A DNA stretch of 64,000 nucleotides from Minwuiaceae bacterium (GCA_028278525.1 JANQEE010000049.1:186001-250000); one strand, 5' to 3'; positions 38,079 to 46,202 are shown, counted from the stretch's first letter. Numbers and translations are program-made. Notes: generated by a model from the letters alone, not told the origin.

Positions 38079-38502
38079 GGCGGCTAGCCCGCCGTTCCGC
38101 TCCAATCCGTCGCCCTCGGACTTGATCCGAGGGTCCATTCCACCACTCGCAACAACCCAACCGCCGCATCGACCGGCTGAGCATTCGGATTGTTGAGGGG
38201 GAGTAGGTGTCTGCATTTGATTACTTTTCCAACCATTCGAGTTCGGCTTCCGTCGCAACGCGATTAGCGCGTAGTTTCTCAGAATTTCGATTCAGTAATA
38301 CAACTTTTTGATTGTATATCAGAATCCTGCTAATCTGTTTGGTGTAACAACGCTGATTAGCCGGTAGCTTGTCGCTTTCCATCGCGTAAGCATCCATCAG
38401 CCCTTTCAGGTCGTCGCGTTTCCAAGTTCATGCGGAGTGGTCCGCCAGAGACCGCGAATGTTTCGCGATCGTTGGACTGCAAACGACACAGGGAGAACGG
38501 CT
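38079..38502. other. Intergenic region at the left edge of the AT-rich island
   Basis: 424 bases. Near 38114-38142 is a hairpin-like repeat, CCTCGGACTTGATCCGAGG, related to the elements at 42971 and 46203. 38169-38196 holds a motif, TCGACCGGCTGAGCATTCGG, repeated with changes at 40263. After about 38210 base composition becomes AT-richer. A 58-codon frame on the minus strand (38221-38397) is listed separately. Confidence 0.6.
38221..38397 (-). CDS. Small ORF or gene remnant, 58 residues
   Basis: Reading from ATG 38397 gives MDAYAMESDKLPANQRCYTK, then a charged, helix-forming stretch ending EAELEWLEK and a TAA stop. The frame is open a further ten codons upstream (TWKRDDLKGL) until a TGA, with no better start. 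This continuity suggests either a real small protein or the 3' end of a decayed gene. The composition is unlike a random antisense frame (no Arg/Ala runs). I do not recognise the protein. Confidence 0.35.
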   Translation of the reverse strand: MDAYAMESDKLPANQRCYTKQISRILIYNQKVVLLNRNSEKLRANRVATEAELEWLEK

Positions 38503-39036
38503 ATGGTTCCTCGCATTTTCCAGAACTTGTTTTTTGCGTTGGTAGCCTTGGCAGTTACGGCCACCGCGCATTCGTCTCTCGCCCAAGATACAAGCACTTC
38601 ACCCTTGGCAGAGACCGCAGATACTTTGGAGGCAATGGCTACGCGGACATCGAGCCTTGGCATCTTTGGCCGCAGCGTTAAGGACGGCGCTCTGCTAGCC
38701 GCGGCAAGCCAGCTTAGAAAAGGAGATGTAAAGGACGATGTTGTCGAAGTCGGTCTGAATTTTTCTGTAACTGAGTTATCGAGGCCCAGAGTTCCAAATC
38801 GATGTTTTGAAATCTGTCTTGCCAGGGGGCAGAGTTCGGCACGCGGGTGTTATGTAGAGTGTGAAGCGCCAATACCTCCCATCGAGCCGGTTCGCGTGGA
38901 TGACCTCTGCACCCAGTTGTGGGAGGAGTTCCGCGAAGGCACTGGCAACGTGATGATTATTCTTCAGCTTATGCGAAACGGCTGCATTGAAATAGTTAGA
39001 GCGCGCCGAGCAGTGACCTTTGGATCAGGAGAGTAG
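38503..39036 (+). CDS. Secreted cysteine-containing protein, unknown
   Basis: 177 residues from ATG 38503 (AGGGAGA upstream). Signal peptide IFQNLFFALVALAVTATAHS with cleavage near SSLAQ. The mature part is helical at first (LAETADTLEAMATRTSSLG), then has six cysteines: CFEICLARGQSSARGCYVEC, DDLC and NGC, an even number suited to disulfides in the periplasm. No family recognised. First gene of the AT-richer island; base composition differs from the ornithine cyclodeaminase gene just before it. Confidence 0.7.
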   Translation: MVPRIFQNLFFALVALAVTATAHSSLAQDTSTSPLAETADTLEAMATRTSSLGIFGRSVKDGALLAAASQLRKGDVKDDVVEVGLNFSVTELSRPRVPNRCFEICLARGQSSARGCYVECEAPIPPIEPVRVDDLCTQLWEEFREGTGNVMIILQLMRNGCIEIVRARRAVTFGSGE

Positions 39037-39231
39037 GTAAGACAGACCGCGACCGAGCGGGACTGGTTGCGTGTCCGGGTCGAGGACCAGGGCCGCTTCC
39101 TGTTCGACTGGGTGTACTCACTCTCAATCGTGCTGCCGAGTGCTTGCCGATCGCGCTCCTCGCTGACTATTTCCTTCTACTTTCTGGCCTCGGTCAATCA
39201 GTCGGAGCACAGCGCGAGGTTGGACAAGTAA
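39037..39231 (+). pseudogene. Possible remnant of a secreted-protein gene
   Basis: After the previous stop codon a frame stays open to a TAA at 39229-39231 and reads TATERDWLRVRVEDQGRFLF and then DWVYSLSIVLPS, with no start codon except an internal TTG. The beginning resembles the DxDWFRVxLEAGxxYxFD pattern of domains found in exoproteins such as serralysin-like and pre-peptidase C-terminal modules. This may be a decayed fragment; the similarity is from memory and short. Confidence 0.3.
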
Positions 39232-39321
39232 TTGCCGTTACAGCCTTGGAACCCGTACGCAGGATGAGGCCCGTATAAATCGAAACGCTGATGGCTTATG
39301 GCAATCTATTGGAGAATCGAA

Positions 39322-40209
39322 ATGATCAATGGTCGCATTGTCGGTTTGATTTTTCCAATTACCATGTCGTTTCTAGCGTTTCCCACGACTGTGCGGAATG
39401 AGACCGCGCAGATGGGATACTATCAACGCAATACCGAATATGTACTCCAAAACGCAGCCAAGCTCGTGCGCCCCGTGCTGTCAGCGGACGAACGGCGCAT
39501 TCAGTCATCTGTGAGACTGTGGGTGCCTGCCGTTGTGGCGGTAGTCGCGCAAGCTTACCCCGGTAATATCGCCATTTCGGCGGGCTTTGCGTCGATCCTG
39601 GAACAGTTGGCCGTCTCTCACTTCGCTGATCACGAGCTTGGGCTCGACGGGTGCGACGAGGCGTACACGCTCTATGTTGCACAAAGAATTGCAGACAACA
39701 CCGAACGAGTCGCACGAGGTCGTAAGCCACAGCTCATTTATGGTGCGGAATTGTACGGGCGCCATTTCGGCGGCCCGTGCGAGAACCTGAGACTACAGGA
39801 TATAAAGGAGTCTGATAACAGCGAGTACCTGGCCACGCTCGTAGAAGCGAGTTTGATGTTTCTCTATCTTCACGAACTTGGTCACCACGTGAACGGACAC
39901 GTTGATAATCCGCCCATTGAGCTCAACTACAGCCGTCGCGCCGAGGCAGAGGCCGATGCGTGGGCGATAGACGTGGCTTTTCGGGCTGGCTACCAGGTTT
40001 TGGCCGCGGCACCGATGCTCAACTTGCTGGCAGCGCTCGGCGGGGCTTCCCTTGAAGCGGAGCGAAAGCGAACGCATCCTCGTGGCATTCGGCGAGTCAG
40101 AGAATTGTTGCTGGAAGCGCGGAACGTGCTGATCAAGCAAGGGAATGATAAAGCTGTTCGTCGGCTTGATGAAAACCTCACTCGAGCCAAAACACTGAGT
40201 TCCGACTAG
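39322..40209 (+). CDS. M48-like zinc metallopeptidase, probably exported or membrane-bound
   Basis: 295 residues from ATG 39322 (GGAG seven bases upstream; the ATG at 39298 has no such site). The hydrophobic N-terminus GRIVGLIFPITMSFLAF may be a signal peptide or anchor. The zinc motif HELGHH is at residues 184-189 in LMFLYLHELGHHVNGH, and the third ligand is probably Glu208 in RRAEAEADAWAID, the ExEAD pattern of M48 gluzincins. The middle has cysteines at 111 and 153. The substrate is unknown. It lies in the AT-richer island between two unrecognised genes. Confidence 0.72.
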   Translation: MINGRIVGLIFPITMSFLAFPTTVRNETAQMGYYQRNTEYVLQNAAKLVRPVLSADERRIQSSVRLWVPAVVAVVAQAYPGNIAISAGFASILEQLAVSHFADHELGLDGCDEAYTLYVAQRIADNTERVARGRKPQLIYGAELYGRHFGGPCENLRLQDIKESDNSEYLATLVEASLMFLYLHELGHHVNGHVDNPPIELNYSRRAEAEADAWAIDVAFRAGYQVLAAAPMLNLLAALGGASLEAERKRTHPRGIRRVRELLLEARNVLIKQGNDKAVRRLDENLTRAKTLSSD

Positions 40210-40506
40210 CTGCTTTCCATCATCCATGAGTGCACTACGGCGGTCGGCCCTAACTGCCGAGTCGACCGGCTGACCATTGGGGTCGTTGACGGGCAACTGT
40301 CGCCTGGGACCGATTGTCGTACCGACCCATGAAAATCGAGAATGTGTGGGAACACTAATTACGTTTATATTGTCTGATGTATGTTGATCTTTGATTGATT
40401 TCAGGCTCAACTCTGGATATTGTGAGAATTATCACATGCAACTGTATGGAGAGTCGGTATTCTTTAGTCTGACAAGTGCTTTCGCGACTTCCATGAGGAG
40501 GCTTAC
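40210..40506. other. Intergenic region inside the AT-rich island
   Basis: 297 bases. At 40263-40290 a segment beginning TCGACCGGCTGACCATTGGG repeats the motif seen at 38169-38196 (about 23 of 28 bases). The part 40320-40506 is AT-rich and carries the GAGGAG ribosome-binding site (40495-40500) of the next gene. No gene seen. Confidence 0.55.
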
Positions 40507-42288
40507 ATGGAACCGTTCGCAGTGGCATCTTTCGTCGATTGGTCTTTGTTTGTTCTGGATCGCTATTGGCTAGCGGCATGCGGTGCCGGAGTTCTAGCCG
40601 TGTTCGCGGCACACCATTTTAACTCACCGGATTACGTACTCTCGAAGCGTGCGGGTGGTGATAGCGAAAGCATAAGGTCTAACCCAAGGCAAGCAGCGCT
40701 GGCGCGTACAAAAATTGAAGCTCCGCCAATTTTCACGACCCAGCGCGAGCGTTATCGTCGGTCACAGGTCAAATATATCGCCGCGCTTGAAGTGATTTTC
40801 ATCTTCTACGTCGTCTTTCCCGAGATCTTCAGCAGCATCGGCGATGTGACGCAGGTGGAGATCGTCGTACCGGAGGCCCTTAATGACCGTGTGATATATG
40901 GCTTGTTCGGCTTGATGGGCCTCTATGCGACATTTCCGGGATTGAACCGTTTGGACAGAAGAATTCGCGAAAAGCTTCACCGGAAAGCCATCATTCCTGA
41001 AGTCGTAACACTAATGGCCGAACGGATATCAGAATCAGACTACAAACCACCGCGTGAAATCGAGGAAGCAGTTATCGAGCACCTGAGCGGGGTTGTTCCT
41101 TCGGTTGACTTCGAAAAAACCGGCGACTCGTTGAAACAGGAATGGTTTCGTTTGAGTTGCGTCCGCACTCAGTTGAAACAAATGTTGTCGAGGGACGAAC
41201 TTAGCGCCCTCAACCGTTTTCTATCTCCTGATGCTGAGGATATCGATCGAGAGTATAGCATACGCCAGCAGCAGTTAGTTGAGTTGATAGCTAAAGAAAA
41301 TCAAATTGAACCGCCAGCCGGTAAACCAATAAGGGTTGGAAAAGAGGAGGAGGATCTTGAGGAATTAGGGACACTTGAGGCGGAATTCCTTCTCAATATT
41401 CGCAAAAACCTGCGTTTTAAGATTTCAGTCCTCTATTATCGGATCTGTATATTGCATAGTATGATTTTTGTCGCTTTGGAAAAAACCACATCCAGAATTG
41501 AACGCCGCTTTCATGAAATCGGCTACGACGTGGAAGTAATACCCATTCCACGCATTGATTGGGAATCGATCATAAAGACACTGCTGACGATTAGTATCGT
41601 CATTTTTGTGCCCAGTGTTGTCTACGTTTTCACCAAAAGTCAGCTTGATATCGTCACGCCCGGCGGCTTCGAGGGCACAGTCCCCGAAACGATGGATCAG
41701 ACACTTCTCTGGTCATTGAACATTCTGATCCTGCACGTGCTCTGCATCTTCGTCGCGATGTGGACCAAACGGCTGTTGGCCAGGAGGCGTGCGCGATTGG
41801 AACAGGGTCAGCCGGCGCACCGCCGATCAATTATAGTCGAAAATGCGTTGGTCTTGGTTCTCTGCTATGGCGTGACATATTTGTTGGGCGTGCTCCTTTT
41901 TTATTCGGATCACGGCTTACGCGTGTTCAGGCTAGGCATTCCCTGGGCGGCCGTGCCAGCAATTACCGGGTGTTTCGTTGGCTTTTACATAGATCGTATC
42001 ATGGCAGGTGCGGACATCGGTTGGTGGCGCAAGTATTCTCAGGGTTTGCTGACGTGTCTCTTTGCTGCCATAGCTTCATTCCTATTCACGCCACCGCAAC
42101 CGTTAGTGGACGATATCCCGGCGGCTATTTGGCTGTACGTCGTTTACATATCTGGAATGCAACTCTTGGTCGGATTGGGGGTCGGATGGATTTTCCCCAA
42201 CTCCTATAGAAAGCAGATGGCGGATGCCGAAAAGCTCCTGGAAGAGGAGGCGGCTGCATCACCAGCAAGTCTCGTTACCCAATCATGA
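40507..42288 (+). CDS. Polytopic membrane protein with large cytosolic insert, unknown
   Basis: 593 residues. Predicted helices by hydropathy are about 20-36, 91-110, 128-145, 356-375, 399-419, 444-466, 479-497, 511-528 and 538-563. A soluble insert of roughly 200 residues (about 150-350) is rich in Glu, Arg and Leu and likely alpha-helical, with EEEDLEELGTLEAEF and RKNLRFKISVLYYRICIL. The C-terminus is acidic (EKLLEEEAAA). I know no family with this layout. The gene is clearly AT-richer than the core genes, with codons such as AAA, TTA and ATA that they avoid, pointing to transfer from outside. Confidence 0.75.
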   Translation: MEPFAVASFVDWSLFVLDRYWLAACGAGVLAVFAAHHFNSPDYVLSKRAGGDSESIRSNPRQAALARTKIEAPPIFTTQRERYRRSQVKYIAALEVIFIFYVVFPEIFSSIGDVTQVEIVVPEALNDRVIYGLFGLMGLYATFPGLNRLDRRIREKLHRKAIIPEVVTLMAERISESDYKPPREIEEAVIEHLSGVVPSVDFEKTGDSLKQEWFRLSCVRTQLKQMLSRDELSALNRFLSPDAEDIDREYSIRQQQLVELIAKENQIEPPAGKPIRVGKEEEDLEELGTLEAEFLLNIRKNLRFKISVLYYRICILHSMIFVALEKTTSRIERRFHEIGYDVEVIPIPRIDWESIIKTLLTISIVIFVPSVVYVFTKSQLDIVTPGGFEGTVPETMDQTLLWSLNILILHVLCIFVAMWTKRLLARRRARLEQGQPAHRRSIIVENALVLVLCYGVTYLLGVLLFYSDHGLRVFRLGIPWAAVPAITGCFVGFYIDRIMAGADIGWWRKYSQGLLTCLFAAIASFLFTPPQPLVDDIPAAIWLYVVYISGMQLLVGLGVGWIFPNSYRKQMADAEKLLEEEAAASPASLVTQS

Positions 42289-42615
42289 GAGGCGTTTGGA
42301 ATTCGGGGCTGGTTGGGAGAAATTCGGACAGTGGGCTGCCTTGATCGGCTGCTGTTTGGGGCGTTCGGACTTCAACCTCTACATGACTGCTTCGCTCATC
42401 TACACTCGCTAAAAGAACGCAATGTTGTGCTGCTGCGGCTCACCCGCCAACTCAACTCAATCAGATGGTCCACTGTGAAAGAATAGGGCACGCTTCCAAT
42501 CTAGCGAAAGGTAAGCGCCACTTTGGGCAACCCTACACAGCACTAGTATCTGATCCCATATTGAGTTAAAAGCGCCCCGGCTTGGGCTAACGCCGCCCGG
42601 AAAAGGTTTTCGGTC
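42289..42615. other. Intergenic region at the right edge of the AT-rich island
   Basis: 327 bases. Composition returns to the GC-rich norm after about 42560. No gene, tRNA or clear inverted repeat is seen. A short open frame running on from the preceding gene (42224-42412) has no support. An AAAAGG ribosome-binding site precedes secG. Confidence 0.55.
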
Positions 42616-42942
42616 ATGATTACCATTGTTCTCGTCATTCACGTGCTGATCGCGGTCGCGATGGTCGGCGTGATCCTGCTGCAGCGGTCCGAGGGCGGGG
42701 CGCTTGGCATCGGCGGCGGGGGAGGCGGTGGCGGCGGAGGTCTGATGACCGGGCGCGGCGCGGCCAACCTGTTGACCCGCTCCACCGCGATTCTGGCCGT
42801 GGCGTTCTTCGCCACCTCGATCGCGCTCGCCTTCCTGTCGGGCAGCCATACCGAGCGCCGCTCGATCCTCGACCAGCCGGCGACCGAAGCCCCGGCGGCG
42901 CCGGCCCCGCCGGCCGGCCCGTCGGTGCCGCTGTCGGAGTAG
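42616..42942 (+). CDS. secG: Preprotein translocase subunit SecG
   Basis: 108 residues, two membrane helices (ITIVLVIHVLIAVAMVGVIL; STAILAVAFFATSIALAF) joined by the conserved loop QRSEGGALGIGGG and GLMTGRGAANLLTR. SecG is the accessory subunit of the SecYEG channel. The loop contains a run of ten glycines encoded by a G/C-only tract (about 42715-42740), longer than usual and possibly slippage-prone. The C-terminal tail is Pro/Ala-rich. The tpiA-secG-pyrG order is standard, so this marks where the backbone resumes. Confidence 0.95.
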   Translation: MITIVLVIHVLIAVAMVGVILLQRSEGGALGIGGGGGGGGGGLMTGRGAANLLTRSTAILAVAFFATSIALAFLSGSHTERRSILDQPATEAPAAPAPPAGPSVPLSE

Positions 42943-42970
42943 GCGGGTAGCGCCGACGCTGCCTCTAGTC

Positions 42971-43050
42971 GTCATTGCCGGACTTGATCCGGCAATCCAG
43001 CTCAATAGAGACCGCACCTTTCTGGATGCCCGGATCAAGTCCGGGCATGA
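42971..43050. repeat. Large palindromic intergenic repeat after secG
   Basis: The left arm starts GTCATTGCCGGACTTGATCC (42971) and runs through GGCAATCCA; the right arm, starting TGGATGCCCGGATCAAGTCC, ends near 43050 with GGGCATGAC and is nearly its reverse complement. Another copy of the left arm is at 46203. Each arm is a hairpin on its own. Dispersed non-coding repeat family. Confidence 0.8.
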
Positions 43051-43300
43051 CGCATTTGGGTCGGCCGCACCGGCTGGATTTGCCGGGCAGCATCGCTTCC
43101 GGCAAAACCTGCCCGGGTCGGGCCGGCAGGTTTCGCCGCCGGCACCGTGCAGTGCGGCGGGTGCGCTTCCGGTTGTCGCCGGTTTCGGCGGCGAACCAAG
43201 GCGCGCCAACGTGAATCCTTTGTCACCAACGGCTTGGCGTGGTTGTTGCATCCCGAAACGCGGGTAGAGCGAAGCCTGATTGACCAAGGAGAGCCCTGCG

Positions 43301-43816
43301 ATGACGTCGATTTTCGACGGCTTGCCGGTGGCCGGCGCGGCCGCGTCGCCGTTCGACAGCGCGAGTGCGCGGCGGACGTCCAATGAGGCGTTCGACCGCT
43401 ATATCGAAGCCGTACACGAAGACCTGCAATTGCACTTCTGGCCGCAGCACGACACCGCCGAAGCCCGCGAGATCATGCAAAACGCCCTGCCGGCGGAAAC
43501 CGCCGTCCTGGCCCAGGAGATAGCCCAGGAAGGAGGCGACGCCGACGGCGATGCGGCGGCGGCCGGCCCCGACGAAGGCGCGGTCCAGCGGCCGGACCCC
43601 GTGCAGGTCTTTCTGGACTACATGGCCAAGACACCGGAGGAGCGCTACTTCGACAGCTTCCTGAAGTCGAAGGGCCTGACCGAGGAGTCGTTCGAAGCGC
43701 TGCCGGCCGAGGAACGCCAAGCCCTGATGCGGGAGTTCGAGGAACTCGTGAAAACGCGCATTGAGAAGCAGGCCGCCGAAAATCCGGCCGAGCCTCAGGC
43801 CCCCGGCGTGATGTGA
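43301..43816 (+). CDS. Hypothetical acidic helical protein between secG and pyrG
   Basis: 171 residues from ATG 43301 (AAGGAGAG upstream). Cytosolic, no signal or helix for the membrane. It starts TSIFDGLPVAGAAASPFDSA. Next comes a helical region EAVHEDLQLHFWPQHDTAEA and an acidic low-complexity linker (EGGDADGDAAAAGPDEG). The C-terminal helical domain is YFDSFLKSKGLTEESFEALP followed by EERQALMREFEELVKTRI. Function unknown. The coding bias looks native. Confidence 0.68.
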   Translation: MTSIFDGLPVAGAAASPFDSASARRTSNEAFDRYIEAVHEDLQLHFWPQHDTAEAREIMQNALPAETAVLAQEIAQEGGDADGDAAAAGPDEGAVQRPDPVQVFLDYMAKTPEERYFDSFLKSKGLTEESFEALPAEERQALMREFEELVKTRIEKQAAENPAEPQAPGVM

Positions 43817-43866
43817 CGCTGATCCATGGTTTCGGGACCTAGCCGGCCCACTTGCCCCTCACCCAA

Positions 43867-44022
43867 CCCTCTCCCTCGGGGAGCAGGGGAATCGCATATG
43901 GCTCTTTGGGAAGAATTGGAGTGTTTCTAGACTCAGTAATTCCAAGGGTTTCGAGAGCAGATGAAGTCCAAAACGCTCTCGGAATCTCCAAATGCGATAG
44001 CCCTGCTCCCCATGGGAGAGGG
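43867..44022. repeat. 156-bp element with 31-base terminal inverted repeats
   Basis: Left arm 43867-43897 starts CCCTCTCCCTCGGGGAGCAG; right arm 43992-44022 ends TGCTCCCCATGGGAGAGGG. The arms match as inverted repeats at 27 of 31 positions and enclose 94 bases of AT-richer sequence. The structure resembles a MITE or a long folded intergenic unit. No target-site duplication is obvious. Confidence 0.7.
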
Positions 44023-44054
44023 AGGGCCCCGACGCGTAGCGCCACACAAAGACT

Positions 44055-44215
44055 CCTGGGTGGTCGGGTGGGGGCGTGGGCCGGCAAGGCCCACCAAACG
44101 GAATCAGGGTGAGGGGATTAAGAATCTCACCGTTCAACCCCAGGTGCACACCCCTAACCCGCCAACCACCGAATCGCCCCCAAGCCCTTATGAATCCTGG
44201 GTGGTCGGGTGGGGG
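44055..44215 (+). repeat. Two direct copies of a G-rich 20-base motif
   Basis: CCTGGGTGGTCGGGTGGGGG occurs at 44055-44074 and again exactly at 44196-44215, 141 bases apart. In both, a GC-rich segment able to pair internally follows. The runs of G are spaced as in potential G-quadruplexes. The right arm of the hairpin before kdsA is related. Confidence 0.7.
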
Positions 44216-44283
44216 AGCGGGATGGAACAGCCCGCCAACAAAGAATCTGAAAGGGGCAGCGGGCCGATCCGGCCTGCTGATGC

Positions 44284-44308
44284 CCGCAAAAACCAAGGGT
44301 TTTTGCGG
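44284..44308 (+). other. 11-bp stem-loop 54 bases upstream of pyrG
   Basis: CCGCAAAAACC (44284-44294) and GGTTTTTGCGG (44298-44308) pair perfectly around an AAG loop. Being in the probable leader of pyrG it could act as an attenuator, terminator of an upstream transcript or RNA stabiliser. No poly-U run follows directly. Confidence 0.5.
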
Positions 44309-44361
44309 CCGTCCAAAAACCCCTTTCAGTTGCGCCCCGAAATGCTGTAAACGGAAGGTCC

Positions 44362-45993
44362 ATGACGCGGTTCATCTTCATCACCGGCGGCGTGGTTTCC
44401 TCCCTCGGCAAGGGTCTCGCCAGCGCGGCGCTCGGGTCGCTGCTTCAGGCGCGCGGTTACAAGGTGCGTCTGCGCAAGCTCGACCCCTACATCAATGTCG
44501 ATCCGGGGACCATGAGCCCCTATCAGCACGGCGAGGTCTACGTCACCGACGACGGCGCGGAGACCGACCTCGACCTCGGCCATTACGAGCGCTACACCGG
44601 CGTGCCGGCGCGCCAGTCGGACAACATCACCACCGGCCGCATCTACCAGAACGTCATCGCCAAGGAACGGCGCGGCGCCTATCTCGGCTCCACCGTGCAG
44701 GTCATTCCCCACGTCACAGACGAGATTAAGGCCTTCGTCCGCTCCGACGTCGACGACAACGATTTCGTGCTGGTCGAGATCGGCGGCACCGTCGGCGACA
44801 TCGAAGGCCTGCCCTTCCTGGAGGCGATCCGCCAGCTCGGCAACGAACTGGGGCGGGAACGGGCGCTCTACATCCATCTCACCCTGGTGCCGTTCCTCGG
44901 CGCCGCCGGCGAGATCAAGACCAAGCCGACCCAGCATTCGGTGAAGGAGCTGCTGGCGATCGGCATCCAGCCGGACATCCTGCTCTGCCGCTGCGACCGG
45001 CCGATCCCCGACGGGGAGCGGCGCAAGATCGCGCTGTTCTGCAACGTCCGCAACGAGGCGGTGATTCCGGCCGAGGACGTTTCCAGCATCTACCACGTGC
45101 CGCTCGCCTACCGGCGCGAGGGGCTGGACCGGCAGGTGCTCTCCCATTTCGGCCTTGACCACGAGACGCCGCCTGACCTGACCCGCTGGCAGGAGATCGC
45201 CAAGAAGGTCGACGCGCCGGAGGGCGAGGTGACCATCGCCGTGGTCGGCAAGTACGTGGCCCTGCTGGACGCCTACAAGTCGCTGGCCGAGGCGCTGACC
45301 CACGGCGGCTTCGCCAACAACGTCAAGGTCAACCTGGAATGGGTCGACTCGGAAGTGTTCGAGAACGGCGACGACGCGGTGCAGCGGCTGGAGGGCGTGG
45401 ATGGCATCCTGGTGCCCGGCGGCTTCGGCGAGCGCGGCGCCGAGGGTAAGATCGAGGCGGCCACCTTCGCCCGCACCCACAACATTCCCTATTTCGGCAT
45501 CTGCTTCGGCATGCAGATGGCGGTGATCGAGGCGGCGCGCAACCTGGCCGGCATCGATAACGCCAACAGCACCGAGTTCGGCCCGGCCGAGGAGCCTGTG
45601 GTCGGCCTGCTCACGGAATGGGTGCGCGGCAACCTGACCGAAACCCGCGGCGAGGACGACGACAAGGGCGGCACCATGCGGCTCGGCGCCTATCCCTGCC
45701 AGATGGCCCCCGACAGCCAGGTGGCCGAGATCTACGGCGCCACCGCCATCGAGGAGCGCCACCGCCACCGCTACGAGGTGAATATCAACTACCTCAAGCG
45801 GCTGGAGGAGAGCGGCCTCCGCTTCTCCGGCCTCTCGCCCGACGGCGAACTGCCGGAGATCGTCGAACTGCCCGGCCACCCCTGGTTCATCGGCGTGCAA
45901 TTCCACCCCGAACTAAAGTCGAAACCCTTCGATCCCCACCCCCTGTTCGCGTCCTTCATCGCCGCCGCCGTCGCCCAGTCGCGGCTGGTGTAG
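44362..45993 (+). CDS. pyrG: CTP synthase
   Basis: Aminates UTP to CTP with glutamine. 543 residues. Synthetase domain (1-270): [19 protein letters not shown] with the P-loop, [31 protein letters not shown]. Glutaminase domain (290-543): [11 protein letters not shown], nucleophile Cys in [11 protein letters not shown], and the His-Glu pair in [10 protein letters not shown]. Standard length. The product CTP also serves CdsA. Confidence 0.97.
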   Translation: MTRFIFITGGVVSSLGKGLASAALGSLLQARGYKVRLRKLDPYINVDPGTMSPYQHGEVYVTDDGAETDLDLGHYERYTGVPARQSDNITTGRIYQNVIAKERRGAYLGSTVQVIPHVTDEIKAFVRSDVDDNDFVLVEIGGTVGDIEGLPFLEAIRQLGNELGRERALYIHLTLVPFLGAAGEIKTKPTQHSVKELLAIGIQPDILLCRCDRPIPDGERRKIALFCNVRNEAVIPAEDVSSIYHVPLAYRREGLDRQVLSHFGLDHETPPDLTRWQEIAKKVDAPEGEVTIAVVGKYVALLDAYKSLAEALTHGGFANNVKVNLEWVDSEVFENGDDAVQRLEGVDGILVPGGFGERGAEGKIEAATFARTHNIPYFGICFGMQMAVIEAARNLAGIDNANSTEFGPAEEPVVGLLTEWVRGNLTETRGEDDDKGGTMRLGAYPCQMAPDSQVAEIYGATAIEERHRHRYEVNINYLKRLEESGLRFSGLSPDGELPEIVELPGHPWFIGVQFHPELKSKPFDPHPLFASFIAAAVAQSRLV

Positions 45994-46035
45994 AGAAGGG
46001 ACGCCATGGCCCCCCGCCAAACCCACCGTTTCTTC

Positions 46036-46171
46036 CCCTCTCCCCCCGCAAGCGGGGGGAGAGGCCGGGTGAGGGGGGCGTGGATACAGCGCGCTTCCCG
46101 TCACCCCGTCGCTACGGCCCTGACGCCCGCCACCCCCTCACCCAACCCTCTCCCCCTCAAGGGGGCGAGGG
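46036..46171. repeat. Palindromic intergenic repeat, CTCTCCCC/GGGTGAGGGGG family
   Basis: The left arm (46036-46080) contains a hairpin CTCTCCCCCCGCAAGCGGGG and then GGGTGAGGGGGGCG. The right arm (46130-46171), starting CCACCCCCTCACCCAACCCT, is the inverted counterpart. A second complete copy is at 60216-60335 and a partial one at 43856. About 50 unrelated bases lie between the arms. Confidence 0.8.
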
Positions 46172-46202
46172 CTTATAGCCGGACCCCAACACCTTCCAAA
46201 CC

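Larger units (their letters stand above)
43817..44361. other. Repeat-rich intergenic region upstream of pyrG
   Basis: 545 bases without a gene. From left to right: a piece of the CCCCTCACCCAACCCTCTCC repeat family (43856-43875), a 156-bp unit with 31-base terminal inverted repeats (43867-44022), two direct copies of a 20-base G-rich motif (44055-44074, 44196-44215), and an 11-bp stem-loop (44284-44308). Confidence 0.7.

Noticed and set aside
43859-44296. Open frames on both strands before pyrG
   Set aside because: They run through inverted repeats and G-rich direct repeats; the translations are Pro/Gly/Arg-rich and have no ribosome-binding site.
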